Origin: Saprospiraceae bacterium
Lineage (GTDB): Bacteria; Bacteroidota; Bacteroidia; Chitinophagales; Saprospiraceae
Direction: 5' to 3'
DNA length: 53,402 bases
Assembly: GCA_029212405.1 (NCBI GenBank)
Contig: JARGNR010000005.1
Coordinates: forward strand, 66,621 to 120,022
Shown here: positions 17,193-27,800 of the stretch, piece after piece
Position numbering within the stretch: the stretch's first letter is position 1
Layout of the letters: every line of letters starts with the position of its first letter
Translations under genes and position numbers: made by a program
The notes under the pieces: model-generated
Database searches by the model: none
What the model was told of the DNA's origin: nothing
The model's input: only the letters and a program-made list of their open reading frames with translations

Positions 17193-18344
17193 ATGAAAAT
17201 TGTATTTGCCTTTATATTCATATCCTTGCCTTCATTATTTATTAATGACAATAAAGAATTGGCGTCCACCTACATCAGCAACTTTAAAGATGTTGCCGTA
17301 GAAGAAATGCACAGAACAGGCATACCTGCAAGTATCAAACTGGCTCAAGGCCTACTAGAGTCCGATTGGGGTAGAAGTGATTTAGCTACAAGTGCAAACA
17401 ATCATTTTGGTATAAAGTGCGGAGGTGCATGGATGGGAGATACATTTTATAAAGAAGACGATGATAAAGATGAAAAAGGTAGATTGATAGAAAGTTGTTT
17501 TCGTTCTTTTTCAAGTCCGTTAGAATCTTACATGGCCCATTCTGATTTTCTTACAGATCCAAAAAAAGAATACAGATATGGCTTTTTATTTGATTATCCC
17601 TCGACGGATTATATTGCCTGGGCAAAAGGGTTGAAAAAATCTGGATATGCCACTGATCCAAATTACCCAAAGAAGTTGATTCAGATTATTGAAAAATACA
17701 ACCTTTCGAAATTTGATGAAATGCCTGCCCAAAATCAGTTTGCCTCAAGGTCAACAAGAACTAAGTCTACAAAATCAATAAATAGAAAAGTCAAGAAAAA
17801 GAGTGTAAAGTCAAGAAAAAAGTCTACTCCAAATAGAACAAAAAAGTCAAATAGGAAAACAAATTCTACTCCTCAACGAATGCCATCCATATATGTATCC
17901 AGATTAAAATACGACATAAATTCCATAAACAACTGTAGAATGGTGCAAGCAAAAGGTGGAGAGACGTTACAAGAATTATCAAGAGCCATAGGTCAATCTG
18001 AAGATGAGTTATTGGGAATTAATGAAATTTATGATCATACCGATATTGTATTGGGTACAAACGAAATTATTTATTTAGAGAAGAAAAAAAGAAGTTACAG
18101 AGGCGACAATGAATTCCATAAAGTAAAAGAAGGAGAGACGATGGAATCAATTTCTCAAATGTATGGCATCCGATTAAAAAGCTTGTATGCAAAAAATAGA
18201 ATGCCCAAAGATAGTTATACCTTCGAAGGTGTAAAATTGAGTATAAGAAAGACCGTAAGTTTAGATGAGCGTCCAAAATTTAAATCAAACAATCCTTCAA
18301 GAAGACATAAATTATTATTTGAAGAAGATGAAACGCTGAGGTAA
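17193..18344 (+). CDS. Exported N-acetylglucosaminidase with LysM repeats
   Basis: This is a peptidoglycan hydrolase of the mannosyl-glycoprotein endo-beta-N-acetylglucosaminidase (FlgJ C-terminal/AtlA-like) family. The 383-residue product has a signal peptide (residues 1-19) and then the catalytic domain at about 30-165. KLAQGLLESDWGRS carries the likely catalytic Glu, with NNHFGIKCGG and GLKKSGYATDPNY following. A Lys/Ser/Thr/Arg-rich linker (about 185-230) precedes two LysM-type modules (about 250-295 and 305-350) that would bind glycan chains. The very basic linker may contact the anionic wall or lipopolysaccharide. It probably acts in the periplasm in cell-wall turnover. It stands alone upstream of the lipid A operon. 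Confidence 0.88.
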   Translation: MKIVFAFIFISLPSLFINDNKELASTYISNFKDVAVEEMHRTGIPASIKLAQGLLESDWGRSDLATSANNHFGIKCGGAWMGDTFYKEDDDKDEKGRLIESCFRSFSSPLESYMAHSDFLTDPKKEYRYGFLFDYPSTDYIAWAKGLKKSGYATDPNYPKKLIQIIEKYNLSKFDEMPAQNQFASRSTRTKSTKSINRKVKKKSVKSRKKSTPNRTKKSNRKTNSTPQRMPSIYVSRLKYDINSINNCRMVQAKGGETLQELSRAIGQSEDELLGINEIYDHTDIVLGTNEIIYLEKKKRSYRGDNEFHKVKEGETMESISQMYGIRLKSLYAKNRMPKDSYTFEGVKLSIRKTVSLDERPKFKSNNPSRRHKLLFEEDETLR

Positions 18345-18559
18345 ACAATATATTTTCCCAGATCGTGGTTAGAATAGATGAAAAACAAAACCAATGGTTT
18401 TTCCATTAAACTACATAAAATTCATTAATTTTACAGACTTTTTGGACTAAACCATACCATCAACTTAAACTACTGAATATCAGAAATTTGAATTTTATTT
18501 TATTTTTTTCTTCAAAGCTGAACAAGCAAATGAAGTTTGATATTCGTTATTAGTCTAGC

Positions 18560-19624
18560 ATGAAAATAACAACCGGCGAGATCGCAACAATAGTAGAAGG
18601 AACAGTGGAAGGCGACCCAGATGTAATGATTCACGGACCAAGTCCGATAGATGAAGGAAAACCTGGTACAGTAAGCTTTTTATCTAATCCTAAATATGAG
18701 CAATTTTTGTACAGCACCAATGCATCAGCAGTCTTAGTGCACGAAGATTTCTCTCCCTTAATGAAAATTAATCCAAGCTTAATAAGAGTAAAAGATGTAG
18801 GATTATCTATAGCAAAACTCTTTGAGCATTTTAGTACACGAAAAGTACCCTCTCATCACATCTCAGATGATGCCTTTATACATGAAGACGCAATCATTTC
18901 TCCAAATATAAGTGTAGGAATGTTTTCTGTGATTTCAAAAGGAGCTGAAATTGGTGCTGGATCAGTTATTCATTCTCATGTCTTCTTAGGTGAAAATGTA
19001 AAAATTGGAAAAAATGTAACTTTGTTTCCTGGTGTCAAAATTTATAACGATTGTGAAATCGGAGACAATTGTGTTTTTCATAGTAACGTAGTCATTGGAT
19101 CCGATGGTTTTGGGTTCAGTAAGGATAGCAGTGGTAATTATGAAAAAATTCCGCATCTTGGAAAAGTAATCATTGAGTCTGATGTCGAGATAGGAAGTAA
19201 TTCCACCGTTGACCGAGGGACCATAGGAGACACCATTATTCGTAAAGGAGTGAAGCTTGATAACTTAGTTCAAATTGCTCACAATGCTGAAATTGGAGAA
19301 AATACCGTCATGGCAGCACAATCAGGTGTTGCCGGAAGTTCTAAAGTAGGTAAGAATTGTGTTATCGGAGGACAAGTTGGCATTATTGGTCACCTTAAAA
19401 TTGCAGATGGTACAATGATTCAAGGACAAAGTGGTGTCACAAGAAATGTAAGAAAGGAGAATTCAAAATTATATGGAACTCCCGCTATTTCCTATCAGAG
19501 CTATCTCAAATCATACGCTCATTTTAGAACATTACCTGATATTGCAAAAGAATTAGCAACTTTGAGAAAAGAAATAGAAAGATTAAAACTAATTAATAAC
19601 CCACAAAACCCGGAAAAAAAGTAG
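18560..19624 (+). CDS. lpxD: UDP-3-O-acylglucosamine N-acyltransferase LpxD
   Basis: LpxD adds the second, N-linked hydroxyacyl chain in lipid A synthesis. The 354-residue product has the N-terminal uridine-binding domain (about 1-105, [21 protein letters not shown] region). A left-handed beta-helix of hexapeptide repeats follows (about 105-310). The catalytic histidine lies in [11 protein letters not shown] (about residue 240). The C-terminal helix ([17 protein letters not shown]) is the ACP-recognition/trimer helix. It is the first gene of a compact lipid A operon. The next gene begins 3 nt after its stop. Confidence 0.96.
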   Translation: MKITTGEIATIVEGTVEGDPDVMIHGPSPIDEGKPGTVSFLSNPKYEQFLYSTNASAVLVHEDFSPLMKINPSLIRVKDVGLSIAKLFEHFSTRKVPSHHISDDAFIHEDAIISPNISVGMFSVISKGAEIGAGSVIHSHVFLGENVKIGKNVTLFPGVKIYNDCEIGDNCVFHSNVVIGSDGFGFSKDSSGNYEKIPHLGKVIIESDVEIGSNSTVDRGTIGDTIIRKGVKLDNLVQIAHNAEIGENTVMAAQSGVAGSSKVGKNCVIGGQVGIIGHLKIADGTMIQGQSGVTRNVRKENSKLYGTPAISYQSYLKSYAHFRTLPDIAKELATLRKEIERLKLINNPQNPEKK

Positions 19625-19627
19625 GGA

Positions 19628-21013
19628 ATGAAAAAACAAACAATACAAAAACCAACTACTTTATCTGGCAAGGGACTTCATTCGGGAGAGTTTGTCAATT
19701 TGACTATTCATCCTGCTGATGGGAATCATGGCATTAAATTCAAAAGGAATGACATTGATGGGCACCCAACTTTAAATGCGGATGTCAATTTAGTTTCCGA
19801 AACGAATAGAGGAACTAAATTGAAAAACAATAAAACTGAAATTGGAACTGTAGAACATATTATGTCAGCGTTATGTGCCCTCGGCATTGATAATGCGTTG
19901 ATAGAACTGGATGGTCCTGAAGTACCAATAATGGATGGAAGTGCATTGCCATTTGTAAAAGCCATAAAAGAGGCTGGTATACAAGAGCAGGAAGAGGATA
20001 AAGAATACTTCGTAGTGGACGAAACAATTACCTATACGGATGAAAGTGGAGCAGAACTGGTCTTGATGCCATCAGATCATTACGAAGTGACTACCATGAT
20101 TGATTTTGATTCTCCAGTATTGGGACAACAATACGCTGAACTGGATGACCTTTCAAAATATGAATCAGAAATTGCCCCTTGCAAAACTTTTGTATTTGTA
20201 CATGAGTTGGTTAACCTTATCGATCAAGACCTCATAAAGGGAGGGGATCTTGAAAATGCCATCGTTATAGCCAACGAAAAAATTACGCAAGAAAGCTTAG
20301 ATACCATAGCTCAAAAAATTGAAATTCCTGAAATCGAATTCAATATGGAAGGGATTGTAAATAAGTCAGATCTAAAGTTTTCCAATGAACCAGCAAGACA
20401 CAAATTACTCGATGTGATTGGTGATCTAGCACTGGTAGGAAAACCGATCAAGGGTAAAATAGTAGCGACTAGACCTGGGCATAAAAGCAATATCGAGTTT
20501 GCTAAAATCATTAAAAAGCAAATACTTCAAGCTAGAAAATTAAAAGGCAAACCGAAATATGACCCTAATGCTAAACCTATCTATTCCATTGAAGAAGTAA
20601 AAAAACTACTTCCTCATAGGTATCCATTTTTAATGGTAGACAAAGTAATTCAATTGGAGGAAAATCTTGTTGTTGGTGTCAAAAATGTAACTGGCAACGA
20701 AAACTTTTTCCAAGGACATTTCCCAGGAAACCCAGTATTTCCTGGAGTACTCCAAATGGAAGCCTTGGCTCAAACAGGTGGAATTTTGGCTTTACATAGC
20801 CAAGAAGATCCATCAGACTGGGACACCTACTTCTTAAAAATGGACAATGTGAAATTTAAGAGAATGGTCGTTCCTGGAGATACGGTGATTCTAAAAATGG
20901 AATTATTATCACCCATTAGAAGAGGAATTGTTCATATGCAAGGCACGGCATACGTAGGAAACAATATCGTCTCTGAAGGAGAACTGACCGCACAGATCAT
21001 CAAAAGAAGTTAA
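19628..21013 (+). CDS. lpxC-fabZ: Fused LpxC deacetylase / FabZ dehydratase
   Basis: This is one 461-residue polypeptide with two enzymes. LpxC (about 1-305) is the zinc deacetylase of the committed lipid A step. Its zinc ligands His77 (VEHIMSA), His258 and Asp262 (RHKLLDVIGD) are present, as is His285 of the active site. FabZ (about 315-461) is the beta-hydroxyacyl-ACP dehydratase of fatty acid synthesis. It has LLPHRYPFLMVD, the catalytic His364 (GHFPGNPVFPG) and Glu378 (LQMEALAQ). This fusion is known in Bacteroidota and links the two competing uses of hydroxyacyl-ACP. Its start lies 3 nt after lpxD, and lpxA starts directly after its stop codon. Confidence 0.97.
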   Translation: MKKQTIQKPTTLSGKGLHSGEFVNLTIHPADGNHGIKFKRNDIDGHPTLNADVNLVSETNRGTKLKNNKTEIGTVEHIMSALCALGIDNALIELDGPEVPIMDGSALPFVKAIKEAGIQEQEEDKEYFVVDETITYTDESGAELVLMPSDHYEVTTMIDFDSPVLGQQYAELDDLSKYESEIAPCKTFVFVHELVNLIDQDLIKGGDLENAIVIANEKITQESLDTIAQKIEIPEIEFNMEGIVNKSDLKFSNEPARHKLLDVIGDLALVGKPIKGKIVATRPGHKSNIEFAKIIKKQILQARKLKGKPKYDPNAKPIYSIEEVKKLLPHRYPFLMVDKVIQLEENLVVGVKNVTGNENFFQGHFPGNPVFPGVLQMEALAQTGGILALHSQEDPSDWDTYFLKMDNVKFKRMVVPGDTVILKMELLSPIRRGIVHMQGTAYVGNNIVSEGELTAQIIKRS

Positions 21014-21805
21014 ATGTCAATAAGTAACTTAAGTCAGGTACATCCAAAAGCTCAAATCGGCAAAGGCGTTGTAGTAGAGCCATTTACTGTAATAGAAGAA
21101 GATGTTGAGATTGGTGAAAATTGCTGGATTGGTTCGCATGTAACGATTATGAATGGAACTAGGATTGGTAGCAATTCTAAAATATTTCCAGGATCTGTTC
21201 TAGGCTCTATCCCTCAAGACTTAAAATTTGCAGGTGAAGAATCATTGCTTGAAATAGGAAACAATGTTATCGTTCGGGAATATTGCACCTTAAACAGAGG
21301 GACTAAAGCAAACTTCAAGACTCATATCAAAGACAATACATTGCTCATGGCGTATGTCCATGTGGCACACGATTGTATTATAGGAGAACATAATGTACTG
21401 GTGAATAATGTAAATCTTGCTGGTCATGTAGAAACTGGACGATATGTTATCTTAGGAGGCATGTCTGCAGTGCATCAATTTGTAAAAATTGGAGATTATA
21501 GTATGATTGGAGGTGGTTCCTTAGTTAGGAAAGATGTTCCTCCATTTGTAAAAGCTGCAAGGGAGCCTTTATCCTACGCAGGAATCAATTCTATTGGACT
21601 GCGTCGAAAAGGATTCTCTAATAAGCAAATTAATCATATTCAAGATATTTATAGAATTCTCTTTGTTAAAGGATACAATACCAGGCAAGCAGTAAGAATC
21701 ATTGAAACCACTATCGATGCTAGCGGTGAAAGAGAACAAATTTTAGCTTTTATCAATAAAACAGACAGAGGTGTGATGAAAGGCTTTCGACAAATCAGCT
21801 CCTAA
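21014..21805 (+). CDS. lpxA: UDP-N-acetylglucosamine O-acyltransferase LpxA
   Basis: LpxA catalyses the first step of lipid A synthesis, moving a 3-hydroxyacyl chain from ACP to UDP-GlcNAc. The 263-residue length is standard. Hexapeptide repeats fill residues 1-190 (for example IGKGVVVEPFTVIEEDVEIG). The catalytic histidine is in YVHVAHDCIIGEH at about residue 118-122. The helical C-terminal domain includes GLRRKGFSNKQINHIQDIYR. The ATG follows the lpxC-fabZ stop without any gap, so translation is very likely coupled. Confidence 0.97.
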   Translation: MSISNLSQVHPKAQIGKGVVVEPFTVIEEDVEIGENCWIGSHVTIMNGTRIGSNSKIFPGSVLGSIPQDLKFAGEESLLEIGNNVIVREYCTLNRGTKANFKTHIKDNTLLMAYVHVAHDCIIGEHNVLVNNVNLAGHVETGRYVILGGMSAVHQFVKIGDYSMIGGGSLVRKDVPPFVKAAREPLSYAGINSIGLRRKGFSNKQINHIQDIYRILFVKGYNTRQAVRIIETTIDASGEREQILAFINKTDRGVMKGFRQISS

Positions 21806-21882
21806 TGAGCTAGAAGTATATTGTAACAGCAGATTAAATGCTGTTTCATACATTTGTCATTTCTTTCATCTCGTTGACATCC

Positions 21883-22488
21883 ATGAAAATCACACTAGAA
21901 AACTTATCCAAGAGGTACTTATATGACTGGATCATTCGTGACATGAATCATGTATTTACTTCCAACTCTATCACTGGAATTAATGGCATAAACGGGAGTG
22001 GCAAATCAACACTTATAAAATTGCTAAGTGGCTACCTCTCTCCAAGTGAAGGATCTATTTCTTATGAATTGAATCAGAAAAAAGTAGATCGGTCAGACAT
22101 GTACCAGTACATTAGTATGGCCGCTCCTTATACAGATTTGATCCAAGAGTATGACGCAGAGGAAATGTTTCTATTCCATACTAAGTTTAAAAAAATTCGA
22201 AAACAAATGGATGTGAATCAATTTATTGACAAAGTAAACCTGAAGGGGAATAAAGGCAAACAAATTCAGTTTTACTCCTCTGGAATGAAACAAAGATTAC
22301 AATTGGCCATCGCACTTTTCACGGATTCCAAATTGTTATTGCTGGATGAGCCTACTTCCTATTTAGATAATACCAATAAGGACTGGTTTTATTCATTACT
22401 TGAAGAAGAATTGAACGATAGGTCTATTATTGTAGCGTCAAATGACTTGGATGATTTTCGATTTTGTGACCATACCATCACCCTCTAA
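21883..22488 (+). CDS. ABC transporter ATP-binding protein
   Basis: This is an ABC ATPase subunit of about 201 residues from the ATG at 21883. The open frame extends back to 21838, but the extra 15 residues are hydrophobic and lie before the normal N-terminus MKITLENLSKRY. Walker A is GINGSGKST, the signature is YSSGMKQRL and Walker B is LLLLDEPTS. The switch (H-loop) histidine is replaced: the segment reads IIVASNDLDDF, with Asn where His is expected. No permease gene is adjacent. The gene starts 77 nt after lpxA and its end overlaps the convergent MerR gene by 4 nt. The substrate is unknown; a CcmA-like or lipid-export role is possible. Confidence 0.85.
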   Translation: MKITLENLSKRYLYDWIIRDMNHVFTSNSITGINGINGSGKSTLIKLLSGYLSPSEGSISYELNQKKVDRSDMYQYISMAAPYTDLIQEYDAEEMFLFHTKFKKIRKQMDVNQFIDKVNLKGNKGKQIQFYSSGMKQRLQLAIALFTDSKLLLLDEPTSYLDNTNKDWFYSLLEEELNDRSIIVASNDLDDFRFCDHTITL

Positions 22489-22814
22489 GCATCCATTAAT
22501 TTTAATATTCCTTCCAATTTATCTCGAGTTTTTCTCAATTTCGATATCACTTCTGTTGGATTTTGAGATTTACTTTTCATCTCTTTTTTGGCTCCTTCCA
22601 AGGTGAAGCCTCTTTCCTTGACAAGGGTGTAAATTTTTTCTAGTGTTCGAATATCCTTTACCATAAATCTACGGTCACCCTTACGGTTTTTCGTAGGCTT
22701 AAGAACTTTAAATTCTGTTTCCCAATAACGAATCAATGAGTTACTTACATCAAACATTTCAGCCACTTCACCGATGGAATAATATAACTTGCTTAAATTT
22801 TGGTTGATTTTCAA
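22485..22814 (-). CDS. MerR-family transcriptional regulator
   Basis: This is a small DNA-binding protein of 109 residues with a winged helix MerR domain. It has YYSIGEVAEMFDVSNSLIRYWETEF (helix-turn-helix, about 10-35) and RKGDRRFMVKDIRTLEKIYTLV (wing, about 43-65). A C-terminal coiled-coil helix for dimerisation follows. There is no effector domain and no cysteine pattern for metal sensing. It resembles the short MerR proteins widespread in Bacteroidota. The start is a TTG at 22814; the only nearby ATG (22819) is out of frame and meets a stop at once. The gene is convergent with the ABC ATPase, with which it overlaps by 4 nt. Confidence 0.85.
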   Translation of the reverse strand: MKINQNLSKLYYSIGEVAEMFDVSNSLIRYWETEFKVLKPTKNRKGDRRFMVKDIRTLEKIYTLVKERGFTLEGAKKEMKSKSQNPTEVISKLRKTRDKLEGILKLMDA

Positions 22815-22884
22815 AGCATTAAAATTTGGTCATCAATCATTAAACGTATTTAATAGAACAGAAGTTGCTTCGATGATCTAGGTG

Positions 22885-23322
22885 TCAAAATATAATTTTC
22901 CCGTCCCACCATTGTTTTTCAATAATGGCTCCGTTTCTTTCATAGAATTTGATCGCTTCTTTGTTCCAATCCAACACCTCCCATTTCACCATTTTGCATC
23001 CTCTTTCTTTTGCTTCATTGACAAAAGCATCAAACAGCTGCTGACCCAGCCCTTTCGACCTGTGCCGAGTAGAGACATAAAAATCTTCTAAATAAAGCAT
23101 ATGCCCTTTCCATGTGGAAAACGTCATATAGTATAAAGCCATCCCAACAATAACTCCATCTAAATCAGCCACATGGGCACTGATCAATTTTTCATCAAAT
23201 GCTTTCTCATAATCGCTAATTGTAGATTTTACAGCATCTGCCTCTTCTTCAAATATTGCTAGTTCCTTCACTAATTGATATATACCCTGCAAATCGTTTT
23301 TTGTAGCTTTTCGAATAACCAT
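22885..23322 (-). CDS. GNAT N-acetyltransferase, SSAT/thialysine-acetyltransferase-like
   Basis: This is an acetyl-CoA dependent amine acetyltransferase of 145 residues. It has the full SSAT-type pattern: a segment FSTWKGHMLYLEDFYV near 72-87, the acetyl-CoA loop RSKGLGQQL near 92-100, and VLDWNKEAIKFYERNGA. This is close to eukaryote-type diamine/thialysine acetyltransferases. It is related to the gene at 7871-8323. It shares a strand with, and lies 70 nt upstream of, the MerR gene. The likely substrates are polyamines or thialysine-like amino acids, which is inference from family resemblance. Confidence 0.87.
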   Translation of the reverse strand: MVIRKATKNDLQGIYQLVKELAIFEEEADAVKSTISDYEKAFDEKLISAHVADLDGVIVGMALYYMTFSTWKGHMLYLEDFYVSTRHRSKGLGQQLFDAFVNEAKERGCKMVKWEVLDWNKEAIKFYERNGAIIEKQWWDGKIIF

Positions 23323-23532
23323 TTTCTATACATTATTTCTTGAATACTCTAACCTAATAAAAATAATAGGAATTAATTCAATAAGAATTGATTTACTTAT
23401 TGATCAACTGAACAGATGGATTGTGTTTTATATCTTTAGATAGATTAATCTCATTTGTCTTTCATTTACGGTAAGACTGTATTAGATTTACGGATATCAG
23501 ACTCAATCAAATCATAACTAAGCAAAACTTCT

Positions 23533-24066
23533 TTGGAAAACACAGCTAAAAAAACTAAAATTATATACGAAGGGGATGTGTATGCAGGTAGTTTCTATCT
23601 CTTTATTGGTGTTTGTGGTGTGTTAACAGCAGCAAGCTTTTACTTTTTTACAGAACGTTTGGGGTTTTTCTATTTGTCTATTGGTTTAAGTATATTTTCT
23701 ATTTATATGTTGGGCAAAGGAGCTGTTATGATTTATTTGTACTTCAGCAGATATAGATTCTACAAAAATCATGATCAACTCAGTAGAGAAGAAATTAAAG
23801 ACGAAAGAAGGTACACACGATGGCGCGTATTAAAAAAGAAAAAAAATAGAAGAAGGTATATTTACACCATTTTATTCGGTTGTTTGATTGCATTCATGGG
23901 TATCTTCCATAGAGAAAAAGGGCTAATTGGAGCCACTTGCATACCAATTGTTCTTATGGCCATGATTGAATTTGGTGTTGGCTTGCTTACTGAATTTAGG
24001 CTAACGGAATATTTAAAACACCTTCATAAATTATCAGAATTGTTCAATATCAAAATTAAAGATTAA
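23533..24066 (+). CDS. Hypothetical membrane protein
   Basis: The family is not recognised. The 177-residue product has four hydrophobic segments: near residues 17-36, 43-64, 112-129 and 132-152. They enclose a very basic cytoplasmic loop (about 80-108, RRYTRWRVLKKKKNRRRYIY). The start is a TTG at 23533, because the next in-frame ATG would delete the first two membrane segments. It precedes coaX by 4 nt and is probably co-transcribed with it. The pairing with coaX has no obvious functional meaning. Confidence 0.65.
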   Translation: MENTAKKTKIIYEGDVYAGSFYLFIGVCGVLTAASFYFFTERLGFFYLSIGLSIFSIYMLGKGAVMIYLYFSRYRFYKNHDQLSREEIKDERRYTRWRVLKKKKNRRRYIYTILFGCLIAFMGIFHREKGLIGATCIPIVLMAMIEFGVGLLTEFRLTEYLKHLHKLSELFNIKIKD

Positions 24067-24070
24067 AACC

Positions 24071-24835
24071 ATGTTTTTAGTAGCAGATATAGGAAATAGT
24101 AATATCGTCATAGCAATTCATGATGGTGAACAATGGAAGTATCAGTATCGATATGACACCAAACAAATACAACCCAAAATCTTCTATGAAACGGGAATTC
24201 GAGATTTGTTATTAGAATGGGAAATCCCAGCTGGCAAGATAGAAAATGCGGCGATCAGTAGTGTGGTACCAGATGTTACAGATCTTATTCATGAGGCGTT
24301 TATATCCAATATTCGATTTGAGCCATTGATTTTAAGTCCGAAAGTTTTCAAAAAATTGGATATGAAAATTCCTAAAATCTATGAGATTGGTTCTGATATC
24401 GTTGCAAATGCCTTCGTCGCCAAAAATCAAATCAAACAAAATTCAATAATAGTAGATTTTGGAACTGCATTGACCTTCACTATTGTAAAAAAAGATAGCG
24501 GGATAGAAGGGGTGACCATCGCTCCTGGACTTAAAACTATCATATCCACATTATCTGGAAATACGGCTCAACTTCCAGAAATTGAAGTAAAAGTTCCTGT
24601 TTCTGCTATAGGTACAAGTACATCTTCCGCAATTCGAGCAGGTGTTTTTTATGGTTTTGTTGGATTGGTCAAAGAAATTCTGTCAAGAATACAAAAAGAA
24701 CTAGATGGCCCATACCTCATCGTCGCTACTGGTGGATTGAGTACCGTCATCGAAGAACTTAAATCAGAATTTGATCAAATTGATAAAGAACTTACACTAG
24801 AAGGAATAAGGCAAATCTCCCTTTCCGTACAATAG
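24071..24835 (+). CDS. coaX: Type III pantothenate kinase
   Basis: CoaX phosphorylates pantothenate, the first step of coenzyme A synthesis. It belongs to the ASKHA superfamily, unlike CoaA. The 254-residue product shows the phosphate-1 loop VADIGNSNIVIAI (residues 4-16), the pantothenate/phosphate-2 motif SIIVDFGTALTFTIV near 132-146, GVTIAPGL near 153-160, and GVFYGFVGLVKEI followed by IVATGGLS in the adenosine motif. The type III enzyme is resistant to CoA feedback in characterised bacteria. It is convergent with the subtilisin gene, 29 nt away. Confidence 0.94.
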   Translation: MFLVADIGNSNIVIAIHDGEQWKYQYRYDTKQIQPKIFYETGIRDLLLEWEIPAGKIENAAISSVVPDVTDLIHEAFISNIRFEPLILSPKVFKKLDMKIPKIYEIGSDIVANAFVAKNQIKQNSIIVDFGTALTFTIVKKDSGIEGVTIAPGLKTIISTLSGNTAQLPEIEVKVPVSAIGTSTSSAIRAGVFYGFVGLVKEILSRIQKELDGPYLIVATGGLSTVIEELKSEFDQIDKELTLEGIRQISLSVQ

Positions 24836-24864
24836 TATAAGTCCCTTTGCAAATAGGTAAGAAT

Positions 24865-27800
24865 TTAGTTCACTACAATTTTTGTTGATATTTCTTTCAG
24901 TCCTAGTCTAAATTTCATAACATACACACCAGTCTGAATTCCATTCCAAGCGACTACTTGTCCTGAGCTTCCATTTAATATCCTTTTAGAATCTAATAAT
25001 TTCCCATCAATTGATATCAAATCAATGTTCAACTCATTTCCTTCTACATCAGGCAGCGTAATGTAGAAATCACCTTGATTTGGGTTGGGTGAAATCACAA
25101 AATCTTCAACGGTTAAATCTTTTACATTAGTTAAGTTTATACTTACCTCTGACATTTCCGTTATACTCCCACATGAATTTTCGGCATCCAATATTACTGT
25201 AAACGTACCTGATTCCTCATACGTATGAGACACTGTCTTTCCACTTCCGGTATTACCATCTCCAAAATCCCAAGTGTAGGTATTGGCCCCGACTATTTTT
25301 GATTTGAATGTATATGTGCCTCCACCTTCATTGATAAGTTCAGACTCTTTTGATTCAAGGTCTGATTGAGGGAATATTGCAAAAAATGAATCATCTTCTC
25401 CACCGTCATTGGCAACTACCATAATTCCAGCTGTCGGTTGAGCCTTCGTATAGAAAACTGTATGTGGGCCAGGAGTATTTGCTTCACTTGGCTCAGCATT
25501 TGAACCAAAATTCCAAGTATACCTCAATAAGGTATCCGTGGATAAAGATTCAAAGACAATAGGTTGATTGACACAGGGCTTATTATCTTTATTATTAACA
25601 ACTACCGCAATTGGATTAGGAGTAGTTGAGACTGCTCTAGTCCTTCTCCCTTCTGTACCATCTTGATAATTTGCACTCACGGAAAACCATTGAAATTGGT
25701 TTTCTGGATCATCTGGGAATTCATAACTATTGCCCTCAACTGTAACTTTTTTCTCCATAACAAACTCCCCTTGAGCATATATATTAAAACTCACTGGAAT
25801 GGAGTCTGACTCCCAATTTATCATTGTTGCCTTTCTATTATCATCAAAGGTAACTTCCAAGTTCTTTGGAATATTTGCCAACAAAAAGTAATCGGTACTT
25901 TCATCCATTAGCCCATTTCGTTCAATGCGAATTTTTGACTTTTCACTAAATCCTTCAGGGGTAAGCCATTGAAAAGTCCTTGCATTTCCACTAGCCGTAC
26001 CGATAGCACTTTCATTACCTTGTTCATCAATAAATGTTAGTGTAAACTGGCCAACATCACCAGCTGCTTCCCAATGAATCGTTTCTGTTGTTCGTTGATT
26101 CAAGGTTTCACCTCCATCTGGAAACATAATATCAATCTCATTCATCTTAAACTCCCAAACTATAAAATATTCATTCGTACCAAAAGGCACTTGATCTCCA
26201 TTAATTTCTAAGGTATAGTCCCCCGCAGATGGATTATCTATAGCTATTTGCTCCATATTATTCAGATTATCTACGCCTTTGCTAGCAGGCAAACTCAATA
26301 TGTTTGGGTCGGGAGTAGGATCTAAAACCCATGGCATAAATTCCGTATCATCTGGTGATTTCAACACAGTATTCAAATCATTTATTAAAGCTACAGAACT
26401 AAAAGAAGAAGCTTCTGGATCCGGCCAGTAAGTCATTATTCTAACTTCTGCTACATTTTCAGGAATAGTTATCGTGTGTGTTTTTTGTTCGTCTTGGTTA
26501 ATAATTGCGTTCAAAAATCTCCCTTCTTCAATTCCCAAAACGGCTCTATGCGCATTTAATGAGCCCCATCCATGTATAAAATCTGGGCCCTTATTACCCA
26601 AATCGGTTGCTGTATTTAGCATCATAGCTTTTAATAATGGAGCCTTTGCTCGTTCTCCATGGTTGATTTTATATGCTTGGTGCAACATAGCCATGGCTCC
26701 AGCTATGACGGGTGCGGCACCCGAAGTCCCACTAAAAGATATGTAATCATTGGATTCTGCAGTCGAGATATGATTATGTCCGTTCGCTGCAATATCTGGT
26801 TTTATTCTACCGTCATATGCTGGTCCTCGGCTACTAGAATTCATGATCTCTCCTCTAGGGCTCAAATTTGCGGTTGCAATTACGTTTTTACCTTGTTTAT
26901 GTCCTCCTGTAATGTTTCCCCATACCAAACCGGCACCGTACCCACATTCAACAAGGTTATCGTTATTATCTAGAACTCCTTGTCCGCTGTTTCCTGCAGA
27001 AAAAACATGCATTAATGTGGGATTTTCATAGGTTTGTTGATCTACTGTTTGGGCTGCATTCGTATAGCCAATATTACATACTTGACCATAAGAAGAGTTG
27101 GTAACAATTGCATCTCTGTTGAAAAATAAAGACATGGTCTCATCCAAAAAACTACCAACATATCTTTTGACATACACAAAACTTTCATGAGCCATTCCTT
27201 TATATAAGGGTTCTAAATTTCCAGCTCCAGCTAAAATTCCTGCCACTCCATCCCCATGACCACCAGTTGAAGGTGTAGAAAAAGACTGATCCAATCTTCC
27301 ACTGAAATCAATATGATCAAATAGGAACCCATCATCTCTTACTAAAACCGTTACTCCTTCTCCCGTATACTCTCGTCCTCCCACAAAATTGGGGTCAAGT
27401 TTATTTACTCTATGCAACGCACGTGCCCTAAGATCTTCTTTTATCCCTGGTCCCAAAATAGGTTCTACATTTTCCAAAAATGCAAGGTCATTCAATTCGT
27501 CCAATCGATCCAAATCTGTAGATATCTGTAAAAAATTGTTATATCCATTGTATTCAATCACCTCAATTTTTTCTTTCTTCAATAAATCAATCACCACATC
27601 TTGATCTAGATCTTTATAATATTTAACCAACAATTTTGCTTTCTTGCCGTCAATTGCCCAATCTGGCAAACTTCGGTTTCTAATATCATCTACGATGCGT
27701 TGCTCCGCTGTTATCTCCCATATCGATCGTACATTGAGTTGTTCCAATTTAGATTTTGTGGTAGTTGTTTGAATTGATACGATATAGGTCTGTGGTGGAA

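Noticed and set aside
26474-27031. Plus-strand ORFs inside the subtilisin gene
   Set aside because: They are antisense to the S8 catalytic domain, which is fully conserved on the other strand.
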